A DNA stretch of 64,000 nt from Planctomycetaceae bacterium (GTDB taxonomy: Bacteria > Planctomycetota > Planctomycetia > Planctomycetales > Planctomycetaceae): assembly GCA_020426325.1 (NCBI GenBank), contig JAGQQG010000010.1, positions 1 through 64,000 on the forward strand, in the 5' to 3' direction. The position numbers were made by a program, and so were the translations under genes. Of this stretch, positions 55,175 to 64,000 are shown piece after piece. Every line of letters begins with the position of its first letter. The first letter of the stretch is position 1. The notes below the pieces were generated by a model. That model saw only the letters and a list, made by a program, of their open reading frames with translations. It did no database searches and was not told where the DNA came from.

Positions 55175-57238
55175 TCACACCTTCGGTCCCCGGGGATCAA
55201 GTTGAACCAGCCCTTTCGATTCCAGCACCCTGTAGCAATCCGGCAGATCCAGTTGATTCAACACATTTGGGGTCAGCGATGACAAGGGCCAATCGTACTC
55301 GTCCGCATGTGCGACGTCGTGATAGGACGTGAGCGCGTTTTTCAGTGTGACATTCGAGACACCGTCGTGCAGCACGGCTGCGTAAGTCGCCGGGATGGTT
55401 CCCCAGCCTTTGGCCATCAGATGCACCTCGGCATGTCCCAGACTGCCGAGCCAGTTGAGGACGCACAGGAGGTCGCGAGTCCTCTGAGCCGGATACGGAT
55501 CATCGAGCATGATTCCGTGAGCCGCATAGAAAAAGTCGCTTCCGTAGGGCGAGAGGTACGAGTCCGGATTCGTCGTGTCGGGCTGCGACTCACCCATTCC
55601 CCGAAGATCGACCGTGTAAACGGGTAGATCCCTCGCTGCTTCGATCGCTTCTCGCAGCATCGGCTCCTCACGCAACTCAGCGTCGCTCGAACGGTGAGAG
55701 ACGTAGAGCAGCGCCTGCTTACTGCCCGATGTGGGGCGTGAGTAGTGCCGCTCGTCGTACAGTCGATAGACGACCGCCTGAATACCGGGCTCCGTCTCAA
55801 CCAGATACGGCACGATATACTTCCGGGGAGCCTGTCGATCCGAACGGGCTCGCAGGATACGCACACGCGGAGACATCGATACTTCTTTGAGTTGCAGTAG
55901 CTCACGAAGGCGACGGGGGAGTTCCTCAGTTGCAACGTCGCCTCTCTGTTGCTTCAGCCGGTCAGCCTGTTCGCGTGTGAAGTCCATCACGGTCCTGGAA
56001 CCTTCGGCGCTCACCTGTCCGGTGGGAGTACACCACAAGGTTTTGTCTTCTTCGATGATCAGTTCGGGTTCGTCAGCAGCAGCATTCGTGCCAGTCGCCC
56101 GATGAAACCACCCGTACATCGCCTCGCGGTTTTCCTGCGTATACCCGTGATACGTTGGACCAACGAACAAGGCAATATTCTCTTCGGCTCCAAGCAACCC
56201 ATACAGACGTTTGAGACGTTCGAACGCTGCCTCGCTGCCACGCACGTCGAAGTAGTCCTTCTCCTTTGCCAGAATGATCACCGGCTTGGGTGCCATCGCG
56301 GCCAGGAAGTCTTCGTGCTCAAGCCCGAGAGCGAGAGCCTTTGGTGGACACTGCTCGGTGTCTGCGGGGAGTTCGTTCTCGAGATTGCGACGAAACTCGG
56401 TGACGAAACAAGACGGAGCCCCCATCGTCCAGCGCGGCTCGACACCACACAACCAGGTCGTCATTGTGCCGCCTCCGGAGTTCCCCGTGACGCCGACCCG
56501 CTGCGGGTCCACCTCATCCCGAGTAAGCAGATAGTCCAGCGCCCTGATGCCGTCCCAGGCACGCCACGCTCCGAGGAATTCACCGACGAGGTACTGTTGA
56601 TTGCCTGCCATGAGATGTTCAGCAACACCCGGTCCGACGTGTGACTTGCCGTGCTCGTCCGGGTACTGAAATCGCTCTCCCTGCCCGATCGGGTCATAGA
56701 TGAGGACCACATACCCTTGGCGTGCGAGGCCCTGCGCGAACGACTGATAGTCGGCTGCCGCTTTACCGTTGTGGGAATGACCACACGTGCCGACAACGCC
56801 CGGGCGTGGACCATCCTGACTCGTTGGTATGTAGAGATTGGCCGTCACCAGAAACCCCGGACGACTCTCGAAAATCACGTTCTCGATTCGGTACGTATCA
56901 CGTTCGACGACACTCGTGATTCGCGCATTGAGCGGGGTCCGCTCCGGCTCCGGTCCGAAACTCTCACGAATCCTCCCACGCACGGATTGCACATACGCCT
57001 CAGCATCGGCTTTCGTGCTGAGTGCATTCAACCTCGCAATCCGCTGTTCAGAAATCTCGCGGATGCGGTCAACGTAATACTCCTGCATCATCCGCGGAAA
57101 ACGATTCAATGCCGAAATCTTCGGTTCAGCATCAGCCCAAGTGTGCGCGGACCACAACTGCTGGGCAATGACCATCCCCAGCGACTGACTGCCCACAGCT
57201 TGCAACACTCGTCGACGTGATACTCGGGAGGATGGCAT
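55175..57238 (-). CDS. Tat-exported alpha/beta hydrolase (acetylxylan esterase-like)
   Basis: 687 residues from the ATG at 57238. SRRRVLQAVGSQSLGMVIA is a Tat signal. The catalytic part spans about 100-420: a strand-turn VVLIYDPIGQGERFQ, and the nucleophile elbow GVTGNSGGGTMT. A second alpha/beta-like region with VYTVDLRGMGESQPD lies near 560-640, so the protein may be two hydrolase folds. Family resemblance is to acetyl xylan esterase and dienelactone hydrolase-type enzymes of planctomycetes. The periplasmic substrate is unknown. Confidence 0.85.
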   Translation of the reverse strand: MPSSRVSRRRVLQAVGSQSLGMVIAQQLWSAHTWADAEPKISALNRFPRMMQEYYVDRIREISEQRIARLNALSTKADAEAYVQSVRGRIRESFGPEPERTPLNARITSVVERDTYRIENVIFESRPGFLVTANLYIPTSQDGPRPGVVGTCGHSHNGKAAADYQSFAQGLARQGYVVLIYDPIGQGERFQYPDEHGKSHVGPGVAEHLMAGNQQYLVGEFLGAWRAWDGIRALDYLLTRDEVDPQRVGVTGNSGGGTMTTWLCGVEPRWTMGAPSCFVTEFRRNLENELPADTEQCPPKALALGLEHEDFLAAMAPKPVIILAKEKDYFDVRGSEAAFERLKRLYGLLGAEENIALFVGPTYHGYTQENREAMYGWFHRATGTNAAADEPELIIEEDKTLWCTPTGQVSAEGSRTVMDFTREQADRLKQQRGDVATEELPRRLRELLQLKEVSMSPRVRILRARSDRQAPRKYIVPYLVETEPGIQAVVYRLYDERHYSRPTSGSKQALLYVSHRSSDAELREEPMLREAIEAARDLPVYTVDLRGMGESQPDTTNPDSYLSPYGSDFFYAAHGIMLDDPYPAQRTRDLLCVLNWLGSLGHAEVHLMAKGWGTIPATYAAVLHDGVSNVTLKNALTSYHDVAHADEYDWPLSSLTPNVLNQLDLPDCYRVLESKGLVQLDPRGPKV

Positions 57239-57339
57239 GTTGACTCCATATGGTGATGATTGGGTGATTTTCGATCCTATTCGCTGTACATTCCTGGTCA
57301 ACTGACCGAAAGACAGCGAGACAGCGAGAGGAAAAACGA

Positions 57340-58200
57340 ATGGATGATTCTTCACACGTGATTGATGTCACGACAGAGACGTTTGAGCAGGACGTCATCG
57401 AGCGGTCGGCAGAGGTGCCGGTCGTTGTCGACTTCTGGGCTGAGTGGTGTGGTCCCTGTCGGCAACTGGCTCCCTTGCTGGAAAACCTGGCCGAAGAACA
57501 GGCAGGCAGGTTCGTGCTGGCAAAGGTGAATATCGAAGCCGAGCAGCAGCTGGCAGCCGCGTTTCGCGTGCAGAGCATTCCACACGTCATCGCCCTGCGG
57601 GACAAGCAACTGGTCGACCAGTTCATGGGACTGCTCCCCGAGGCTCAATTGCGCACTTGGCTCGAACGTATACTCCCATCTCCGGCTGATGAACTGGTCA
57701 GGGCCGCTGAAAAGCTTGAAGCGACTGACCCATCAACAGCCGAAGCGAAGCTGCGAGAAGCCTTGAAGCTGTCGCCCGATTTGCCGTTTGCCAAGATTGC
57801 ACTCGCACGCATGCTGCATGATCGCGGAGAGTCCGGAGAGGCCAAAGAGTTGATCGAAGCACTCGCTAAGCGTGGCTTTCTTGAACCGGAAGCGGCACGC
57901 CTCAAGTCCCTTCTGGAAGTAGAGTCTGTCGCTGAAGCCAGTGGCGGGATCGAGGAAGCTCAGAAGGCTGTCGAAGAACATCCGGATGACCTGTCCCTTC
58001 GGATCCCGCTCGCAGATGCACTCGCTGCTGGCGGCCAGTATCAGGCTGCCCTCGAAGTCTGCCTGAATGTCATACATCTCGACAAGACCGGAGTCGGCGT
58101 ACAGGCAAAGGAAACGATGCTCAACATCTTGAACCTGCTGGACGCAGAATCCGATCTGGTCAGTGTCTATCGGCGTAAGCTCGCAACGGCTCTTTACTGA
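57340..58200 (+). CDS. Thioredoxin-TPR protein (CnoX/YbbN-like)
   Basis: 286 residues. Thioredoxin domain at 1-115 with WAEWCGPCRQ (C37, C40) and the cis-proline region QSIPHVI. TPR-like helices fill 125-286 (AEAKLREALKLSPDLPFAKIALARML and later repeats). CnoX proteins are holdases that pass clients to GroEL and guard thiols under hypochlorous stress; many have lost the second cysteine, but both are present here. A well-placed GAGAGGAAAA precedes the ATG. No groEL gene is near. Confidence 0.9.
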   Translation: MDDSSHVIDVTTETFEQDVIERSAEVPVVVDFWAEWCGPCRQLAPLLENLAEEQAGRFVLAKVNIEAEQQLAAAFRVQSIPHVIALRDKQLVDQFMGLLPEAQLRTWLERILPSPADELVRAAEKLEATDPSTAEAKLREALKLSPDLPFAKIALARMLHDRGESGEAKELIEALAKRGFLEPEAARLKSLLEVESVAEASGGIEEAQKAVEEHPDDLSLRIPLADALAAGGQYQAALEVCLNVIHLDKTGVGVQAKETMLNILNLLDAESDLVSVYRRKLATALY

Positions 58201-58208
58201 TGGCCAAA

Positions 58209-58238
58209 CAAAAAACCCGGCTTCCAGAAAGAAGCCGG
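58209..58238 (-). terminator. Rho-independent terminator of the Gly/Tyr-rich protein gene
   Basis: On the minus strand GCCCGGCTTC, loop TTTCTG, GAAGCCGGG and then a T-run. The nine-bp stem sits 30 bases after the stop of the gene at 58268-58564. It also falls just after the stop of the thioredoxin-TPR gene on the plus strand, but that side has no T-run. Confidence 0.85.
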
Positions 58239-58267
58239 GCCTGTTGCTTCGGAGGAAGCGGGCGTTC

Positions 58268-58564
58268 TCAGCGGTAGTAACCGAAGCTGAATCCCGGGCT
58301 GCTGTAGTAGATACCAGGACGTCCGTATCCATAACCACCGTAGCCATAGCCACCGTATCCGCCATATCCGCCGCGGTAGTAGTTACCATAGCCACCACCG
58401 TAGCCACCATAGTACGAACGTGAGTACGACGGGTATCCACCACCGTATCCGTAACCGCCGTAGTATCCACCTCCGTGCCTGCAGCCGCCTGCCTCAGCAG
58501 AGTCTGCCATTCCCGCCATTGCGAAGGCTGCTGCCATCGTGCAGATTGTCAAGAACGTCTTCAT
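58268..58564 (-). CDS. Small exported Gly/Tyr-rich protein
   Basis: 98 residues from the ATG at 58564. A signal peptide (MKTFLTICTMAAAFAMAGMA, cleaved near SAEAGG) precedes a mature protein of repeated GGYGGYGYG units with a basic, tyrosine-rich end (GRPGIYYSSPGFSFGYYR). It resembles glycine-rich secreted or surface proteins of other planctomycetes. Function unknown. A terminator follows 30 bp downstream. Confidence 0.75.
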   Translation of the reverse strand: MKTFLTICTMAAAFAMAGMADSAEAGGCRHGGGYYGGYGYGGGYPSYSRSYYGGYGGGYGNYYRGGYGGYGGYGYGGYGYGRPGIYYSSPGFSFGYYR

Positions 58565-59251
58565 TGTGTGTTCCTCAGTCAAAATGGGGTTGAACGAGAA
58601 GAGAGTCTGGCACGGCAGTTGTGCGGTTTGTGGTAGCGTGGACAGCCCGGCCCGAATCCATGAGGCGCGCTTCGTATTGACGTCCGATCCACATTTGCTT
58701 GTTCGCCATATTTCGCAGGGGGGAACTGCCGAGCTTTGCGGGACTGGAATGCCTTTCAGCGATTCCTCGTTTCAGGGATCGTCTCGCCCGATTGATCCCG
58801 ATCCGCGACAGGCAGAATCTGCAGGAACTGTGCCGAAGTATCCGGCCCAGCAAGCGATTCTTCACACAAATCCATACTTCAAAATGAGTTGTGTACAACC
58901 AGCTCATCCAGCGCATCTGCTGGAGAGACTTAGACACTTGTCGCAAGATTGCGAATGGTGCCGTCCTTCTGATGACACCGCGCACGGAAAGCGGTCAGCC
59001 GTGGTCAGTCATAAAACAGATTGACCTGCCAGGCTTCACTGATCGACAACGTCGACAGTGTCCAGATCTGCACAGAATTTCCTGCAAGATGCAATCTTTT
59101 TCCGAATTCGGTCGAATGCCAAAATCGCTCCTGAGTCTTTCTCAATTCACGAACTCACAGCTCGAATCAGTCAGTGAGGATCGGTACGGCCAAGTGAAAG
59201 TCAGAACTTCGCCCATGTAGTCGTGACTTCACCCACTTAGTCGTGCCCGCG
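58565..59251. other. Intergenic stretch with a short tandem repeat at its right end
   Basis: About 690 bases without a gene I can support; short open frames on both strands lack family signals. A 20-bp tandem duplication lies at 59206-59245. Confidence 0.4.
59206..59245. repeat. Two tandem 20-bp repeats
   Basis: ACTTCGCCCATGTAGTCGTG and ACTTCACCCACTTAGTCGTG stand side by side, 17 of 20 bases alike. They lie just beyond the 3' end of the membrane protein gene read leftward from 60274. Confidence 0.75.
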
Positions 59252-60274
59252 TCAGTCGTTGAGGCTGTGTTTACCGAAGACGATTTCGAGTTTCTGATTC
59301 TCCTTAAGAAGCTTCGACTTCACGTGGATCGTGTCTTTGACCAACGCCTCAGCTCCTGGAACACGGATGATGATCTGCACAACACCATCGATGATTGGGA
59401 GTTGTCGTCCGAGTTTGGCCCGGACCATCCGTCCCTGTTCGTCTTGAAAGTAGGCCTGCAGGGGAAGCACCTGAACGTACCCATCAGTGCCGATGACTTT
59501 GCCTGAGAGGTCAGCAATGTTGTACGAGTTACGGTTGGCGGGCATCCTGACCTGAATCACGATGTGATAATCCTGGCCTGGACGAGGGCTGTCACCGGCA
59601 GTCGTTTTCTCTCCAGGAATCTCTGCGATCGGGATGGTCCAAGCGGTGAAACTGCCAGCTTTTACGGCATTTTTCGGTTCAAGTAACCGAAATCCTCCGC
59701 TGCCGATCCCACTCGATCCGCCGTCTCCTTGGGTGTCGGAAGCGGTCACATCTTTCAGGAACTTGGTTTCGAGCGTGCTGAGGTCCGCAGCTTCAATCAC
59801 CTCCGTCAATTGTGGGACGACCACTTCCTCGCTCCCCGCGGGCTTTTCAAGGTGGACGTCATCCATCGCGTCGAAGGGTTGCAACTCCTCGGTCTCGCTC
59901 TGGACGACGGTGGTGATACTCATCGCCTCCTTGATCTGCGGGAAGAACCACAGGGCCATCAACAGGAGTATCAGGCCATGCAGGAGGAGCGAGAGTCCGT
60001 ATCCGGCGGCTGCCGCCGTTTTGAACCAGTTGTTCAGGCGTTCTTTTGTTGAAAACGCCTGTTCTTCCTCAGACGCATCTGAGTCGGAAATCACGAGCCT
60101 CGATTGTCTGTCGCGAGTGTCGGGAGGCTTCGATTCGGCAGAGTTTGACTCCTGCCGCATCCAGGATGGTCGTGGAGCAACTGTCTCCGTCGGATTCCCA
60201 TTCCCCAGGAATCCTTCCGGCGCAGTTTCATCCGGGAGCAGTGAGGAGACTGGGATCTTGGTACTGTCGGCCAT
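59252..60274 (-). CDS. Single-pass membrane protein with periplasmic beta domain
   Basis: 340 residues. The first 90 residues are polar and acidic. One transmembrane helix follows (YGLSLLLHGLILLLMALWFFP). The rest is an extracytoplasmic domain with Gly-rich linker GDGGSSGIGSGG and a beta-rich C-terminus (HIVIQVRMP, then YFQDEQGRMVRAKLG and VVQIIIRVPGAEALVKDTIHVKSKLLKENQKLEIVFGKHSL in parts). This layout occurs repeatedly in planctomycetes. Name and function unknown; it could be a scaffold or a TonB-like protein, but no TonB motif is seen. Confidence 0.75.
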   Translation of the reverse strand: MADSTKIPVSSLLPDETAPEGFLGNGNPTETVAPRPSWMRQESNSAESKPPDTRDRQSRLVISDSDASEEEQAFSTKERLNNWFKTAAAAGYGLSLLLHGLILLLMALWFFPQIKEAMSITTVVQSETEELQPFDAMDDVHLEKPAGSEEVVVPQLTEVIEAADLSTLETKFLKDVTASDTQGDGGSSGIGSGGFRLLEPKNAVKAGSFTAWTIPIAEIPGEKTTAGDSPRPGQDYHIVIQVRMPANRNSYNIADLSGKVIGTDGYVQVLPLQAYFQDEQGRMVRAKLGRQLPIIDGVVQIIIRVPGAEALVKDTIHVKSKLLKENQKLEIVFGKHSLND

Positions 60275-60526
60275 AAAACTCGGCCTTAGACGTGACTTGT
60301 GCTGCCGGAGACACCTTCACAACGTATCCCTGCCAGAGTGTCAGATCGTGTCGGCGCGCGGCGGCATTCAATCGGCTGATACCCTATCATACGGAGAGGG
60401 AACGAGCCAATCTTCAGGTTCTCCCGCAGAAACTCGCGATTTGGAGCGAGAAAGACGATTGGACATGCCTCAATTGGGCTGCAAATGTGCAGTTTGAGGC
60501 TCAATGGGTTTTGGAAAGATCAGACC

Positions 60527-61402
60527 GTGCTTGCGAAGCGGATTATCCCCTGTTTGGACGTGCATGCAGGGCGTGTAGTCAAGGGTGTCAACTTTCTCAA
60601 CTTGCGTGATGCGGGGGACCCCGTTGATATCGCTGCCCGATACGAGCAGGAGGGGGCGGACGAACTGGTGTTTCTGGACATCACGGCCAGTCACGAACAG
60701 CGGGACATCATGCTGGACGTCGTCCAGCGGACGAGCGAAGTCTGCTTCATGCCGCTCACCGTGGGAGGGGGCATTCGCACGTTGGAGGACATTCGTGAGC
60801 TGCTGAAAGCCGGTTGTGACAAAGTCTCGATCAACAGTGCCGCCGTGAAGGACCCGGACTTCATCCGCGAAGCCGCACTGCGATTCGGCAGCCAGTGCAT
60901 CGTGGTGAACATCGATCCACGGCGAGTTGCGAGTGGAGAGCCATCAAAGTTTCCCGAACACCTTCGCGTGGTTCCGCGAGCCCTTCCAGAAAAAGAATCC
61001 TTCGCCAAGGGACTTTCAATTCTGGACTCTCAACCCTCTACGTGCTTCTGGGACGTGCACATCAACGGGGGACGAGTCCCAACAGGATTAGACGCTGTCG
61101 CCTGGGCACTGGAGGTCGAACGGCTGGGAGCTGGCGAGATCGTGCTGACTTCGATGGATGCGGACGGTACGAAGGACGGTTTTGACCTCGAAATCACAAA
61201 AGCGGTCGCAGAAGTAGTAGAGATTCCTGTTGTCGCCAGCGGGGGGGCCGGTTCACCTCAACACCTTTGCGAAGCCGTCACCGAGGGACAAGCGAGTGCC
61301 GCTCTCGCTGCAAGTATTTTTCACTACGGGGAATACACCATTGCAGAGGCCAAACGTTACATGGCCGAACAGGGTGTCCCGGTACGCATGACGTCGACGT
61401 AG
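60527..61402 (+). CDS. hisF: Imidazole glycerol phosphate synthase, cyclase subunit, with insert
   Basis: 291 residues from the GTG at 60527 (GGAAAG upstream), against about 255 usual. The TIM-barrel cyclase is clear: D11 ([18 protein letters not shown]) and D130 (VVNIDPRRV) are the catalytic pair; GGGIRTLED and [18 protein letters not shown] are also typical. After D130 about 35 extra residues ([16 protein letters not shown] to STCFW) precede the next strand ([15 protein letters not shown]). It makes IGP and AICAR with HisH in histidine synthesis. No other his genes are visible in the window. Confidence 0.92.
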   Translation: MLAKRIIPCLDVHAGRVVKGVNFLNLRDAGDPVDIAARYEQEGADELVFLDITASHEQRDIMLDVVQRTSEVCFMPLTVGGGIRTLEDIRELLKAGCDKVSINSAAVKDPDFIREAALRFGSQCIVVNIDPRRVASGEPSKFPEHLRVVPRALPEKESFAKGLSILDSQPSTCFWDVHINGGRVPTGLDAVAWALEVERLGAGEIVLTSMDADGTKDGFDLEITKAVAEVVEIPVVASGGAGSPQHLCEAVTEGQASAALAASIFHYGEYTIAEAKRYMAEQGVPVRMTST

Positions 61403-61765
61403 GATCGCGATCTCATCAGCCAAAATTCTCTGTGCTGAAGATTTCTCAACAAGAGTTACCAATCTGTTTGGATTGCTGCTGCTCGCGCGAAGCTCTGCAA
61501 ATCATCGCGACAGTTTTGGTTCTCTGATCGCTGGAATGCGTTGAACTTTGCGGGTCACGTGATTTCAGACGGTTATTCCAGAATGGCAGTTCTGGTCGAC
61601 CGATCGTTCGGCATGCCTTCTATCGACCATGCCGAGAGCACCTATCGATCATCTCGTGTGGGTTAATCCGCCGATAGTTGAGATGACCTTTGGAACGGAT
61701 TTGCAGCCCGCAAAGCAGATCCGTTACCCCGCCTGATGCGACAACACATTGACCCAGCGGCGGTT
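61403..61765. other. Intergenic stretch before the TolC-like gene
   Basis: About 360 bases. No terminator with a T-run, no tRNA and no sigma-54 string with correct spacing was found. It should hold the promoter of the following gene. Confidence 0.4.
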
Positions 61766-64000
61766 ATGACTCGAAACACACTCTCAAAGCTGTTCTGCCC
61801 AGTCCTGCGCGTGATTCGCGAGATCGCGCGGCCTAACACGTTCAGTCGATCGGTGCTTGCTGCCGCCGTCCTGACCAGTGGCTGCGTGACTCGCGATGAC
61901 CCGCTGGATTATCCGCATGATGAACCGGTGCAATTCTACCGCGATCATGCCGAGCAGATTGACTATCCCGACGTCTATACGGAAACGCCGGAGGAGATCG
62001 CTCTCTCTGACGAACCGCATACTGTTCTCAGCCGGGAACGGTCCGAGCCGTGGGATATGGCGCTCGGCGAGGCCGTCTCGATCGCGCTGCACAACAGCCG
62101 TGTGATCCGAAGTGCGGGCCAGTTCCTGAATCCGGGGAACGTGCTGCTGAACAATGGGACCGTCGTCGACTCTGCCTATGACCCGGCGATTCAAGAGACA
62201 GGAGTCCTGTTCGGAGGACGAGGCGTCGAGGCCGCTTTGGCATCATTCGATACGAACTTCACGACCAGCATGACCTGGGGCCGCAATGAACAGGTGCAGA
62301 ACAACCAGTTCTTCGGTGGTGGACTCAATCCCGGAGCGACTCTTGTTAACGAGACAGCCGCGTTCCAGGCGAATCTCAGCAAACAATTCGGTTATGGCGG
62401 TCAGCTTCAAGTGGGACACCAGGTCAACTATCTCTGGTCGAACTCACCCGGCCAGCTGTTTCCCTCGACATACACCGGCAACATCAACGCACAGTATCGG
62501 CAACCACTGTTAGCCGGTGCGGGGACTGAATACACCCGCATTGCCGGTCCGATCGGCCAAAGCTTTGGCGGCATCAGCGGTGTGACGCAGGGTGTCGTGA
62601 TCGCGCGGATCAACAACGACATCACAATCGCAGAGTTTCAAGCAGCTGTCCGCAACCTCGTCAAAGATGTCGAGGACACTTACTGGGATCTCTACCTGAC
62701 CTATCGTCTGTTCGATACTGCGATCACCGCTCGTAGTGCAGCACTGGCGACGTGGCGGTTTGCCAAAATCCGCGTCGATCTTGGTGGCGACATTGATGTT
62801 GCAGCCGAGTCACAGGCCCGTGACCAATACTGGGCAGCACAAGCCGCAGTCAACAATTCTCGCAACGGAATCTTCGCAGCGGAGACGCGGTTGAGACGAC
62901 TGCTCGGACTGCCCATCAATGAGGGGAAAGTCATCCGACCGCTCGATGAACCGGTCACGGTCGAGTATTTGCCGGACTGGCATCTCAGTTTGTCAGAGGC
63001 ACTCACCCAACGCGTTGAACTCCGCAAACAGAAGTGGAACATCAAGAGTCTCGAACTCCAGTTGATCGCTGCTCGCAGTCTCACGAGACCACGGCTTGAC
63101 TTCGTGGGTGGTTACTCGGTCAACGGTTTTGGAGACGATCTCTTGCGGTACAGTGACCGCGACAGTGCGGGTACAGCTCAGGGCCTGAACAGCTTCTACG
63201 AGACCATCACACAAGGAAACCAGACTGGATGGGGACTCGGACTCGAATTGTCGATGCCGATCGGATTCCGTCAGGCCCACGCCCAGGTCCGGAATATCGA
63301 ACTCCGACTTGCAAAGGCTCAGGAAGTCCTCTACGTCCAGGAGATGGAAGTCGGGCACGAAATGGCTGCTGCCTTCCAGGAACTCACGCGTTCCTACGCT
63401 GCGGCCCAGTCACAGTTCAGCCGTCGCGATGCGGCCATCGACAACGTGAGAACCGTCCAGCTTCAGCAGGAAGGGGAAATCATCACGATTGACGAAGTGT
63501 TGCGAGCTCAAGAGCGACGCGCACAAGCGGAGGCCGCGTTCTTCTCGACCATCGTCGAATACAACAAGGCCCTGACGAACCTGCAATTCCGTAAAGGAAC
63601 TCTCCTTGCTGAAGCCAATGTGCACCTGCTTGAAGACGACTGGGATCCGGATGCCTACGTGGATGCCTATCGTCGTGCTCAGTGCAGGACAGGAGCCATC
63701 GAAGCTTCTCACAAGCACACGGAACCGCCCGCCTTCGCCATGGATGCTCCCATCGGTCGTGTCGAGTTCGCTCATCCACCTATGGAGTCCTATCCCGCTG
63801 GCTTTGAGGAGGCGATGCCCTTCGATCCGACGATCGAAGATCAGGAACCGATGTCACCGGAAAGTGAAGACCTGCCGATTGAAGAGCTGAATCCGTTTGA
63901 ATCTGTCCCGGAAGCACCTTCCGCAGACGCTCCACCGGCCGATGTGTTGGGTCGGTCATCGGCTCTCTCTCCCATCTGGGATCTGAACCCGAACGGACAA
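61766..64000 (+). CDS. TolC-family outer-membrane lipoprotein (right end cut off)
   Basis: At least 745 residues; the frame is open at the window edge. The N-terminus has a signal with lipobox LTSGC (C40), so it is a lipoprotein. Two OEP-type repeats follow: DMALGEAVSIALHNS near residue 95, and SLSEALTQRVELRKQKWN near 410, each with long helices (for example AEFQAAVRNLVKDVEDTYWDLYLTYRLF in parts) and beta strands, as in TolC/OprM channels. The C-terminal 120 residues are acidic and proline-rich (MSPESEDLPIEELNPFESVP), unlike typical TolC. It likely forms the exit duct of an efflux or secretion system whose pump genes lie beyond the window. Confidence 0.9.
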   Translation, partial: MTRNTLSKLFCPVLRVIREIARPNTFSRSVLAAAVLTSGCVTRDDPLDYPHDEPVQFYRDHAEQIDYPDVYTETPEEIALSDEPHTVLSRERSEPWDMALGEAVSIALHNSRVIRSAGQFLNPGNVLLNNGTVVDSAYDPAIQETGVLFGGRGVEAALASFDTNFTTSMTWGRNEQVQNNQFFGGGLNPGATLVNETAAFQANLSKQFGYGGQLQVGHQVNYLWSNSPGQLFPSTYTGNINAQYRQPLLAGAGTEYTRIAGPIGQSFGGISGVTQGVVIARINNDITIAEFQAAVRNLVKDVEDTYWDLYLTYRLFDTAITARSAALATWRFAKIRVDLGGDIDVAAESQARDQYWAAQAAVNNSRNGIFAAETRLRRLLGLPINEGKVIRPLDEPVTVEYLPDWHLSLSEALTQRVELRKQKWNIKSLELQLIAARSLTRPRLDFVGGYSVNGFGDDLLRYSDRDSAGTAQGLNSFYETITQGNQTGWGLGLELSMPIGFRQAHAQVRNIELRLAKAQEVLYVQEMEVGHEMAAAFQELTRSYAAAQSQFSRRDAAIDNVRTVQLQQEGEIITIDEVLRAQERRAQAEAAFFSTIVEYNKALTNLQFRKGTLLAEANVHLLEDDWDPDAYVDAYRRAQCRTGAIEASHKHTEPPAFAMDAPIGRVEFAHPPMESYPAGFEEAMPFDPTIEDQEPMSPESEDLPIEELNPFESVPEAPSADAPPADVLGRSSALSPIWDLNPNGQ

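Noticed and set aside
1-64000. CRISPR arrays, tRNA or rRNA genes
   Set aside because: No regularly spaced direct repeats and no tRNA T-loop or rRNA core strings were seen on either strand.

Overview
The window looks like chromosomal DNA of a planctomycete (phylum Planctomycetota). This rests on gene content: a paired DUF1592/DUF1552 cytochrome-type operon, a large formylglycine sulfatase, WXXGXW-repeat and FG-GAP secreted proteins, ISAs1 and planctomycete-type integrase sequences, and many Tat or Sec exported proteins, alongside a Gram-negative envelope set (Lnt, lipoproteins, a TolC-like channel). The genus cannot be fixed from the sequence alone.

Layout. 0.3-5 kb: DUF1592 and DUF1552 operon on the minus strand. 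5.9-8 kb: a WXXGXW-repeat exported protein. 8.3-28.9 kb: a dense signalling and stress island. It holds a CheB/CheR/histidine-kinase/receiver hybrid, a second CheB-like protein, a CsrA-receiver fusion, remnants of a DUF2254 gene and of mscL, DUF1328 and GlsB/YeaQ small membrane proteins, a NarX-like kinase with two NarL-type regulators, an operon of small membrane-anchored DUF883/DUF3618/holin/CsbD proteins, a receiver-HATPase protein, a large hybrid kinase with Hpt, a tiny lipoprotein, and an NtrC-type sigma-54 activator. 29.5-31.9 kb: a scar made of an ISAs1-family element, a broken tyrosine integrase and a foreign 3' gene fragment. 32.2-41.4 kb: sulfatase, LssY-C protein, secreted proteins, FG-GAP protein, ApbE, DoxX. 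41.5-54.9 kb: housekeeping genes (YchF-like GTPase, lnt, moeA, trpG/pabA, rpmE2-prfA-orf-prmC-murA, glycosyltransferase, Ser/Thr kinase, M20 hydrolase). 55-64 kb: Tat-exported alpha/beta hydrolase, thioredoxin-TPR protein, Gly/Tyr-rich protein, membrane protein, hisF, and a TolC-like lipoprotein that runs off the right edge.

The most interesting pattern is that sigma-54 (-24/-12) type promoter sequences lie before several genes of the signalling island: the WXXGXW gene, the CheB/CheR hybrid kinase, DUF1328, an orphan 123-residue protein, the small lipoprotein, and more weakly the CsbD-led operon and the CsrA-receiver gene. The island also encodes its own NtrC-type activator. I infer a locally encoded sigma-54 stress/envelope regulon, possibly with a post-transcriptional branch through the CsrA-receiver fusion. 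The promoter strings and domain architectures are read directly; the regulatory wiring is inference.
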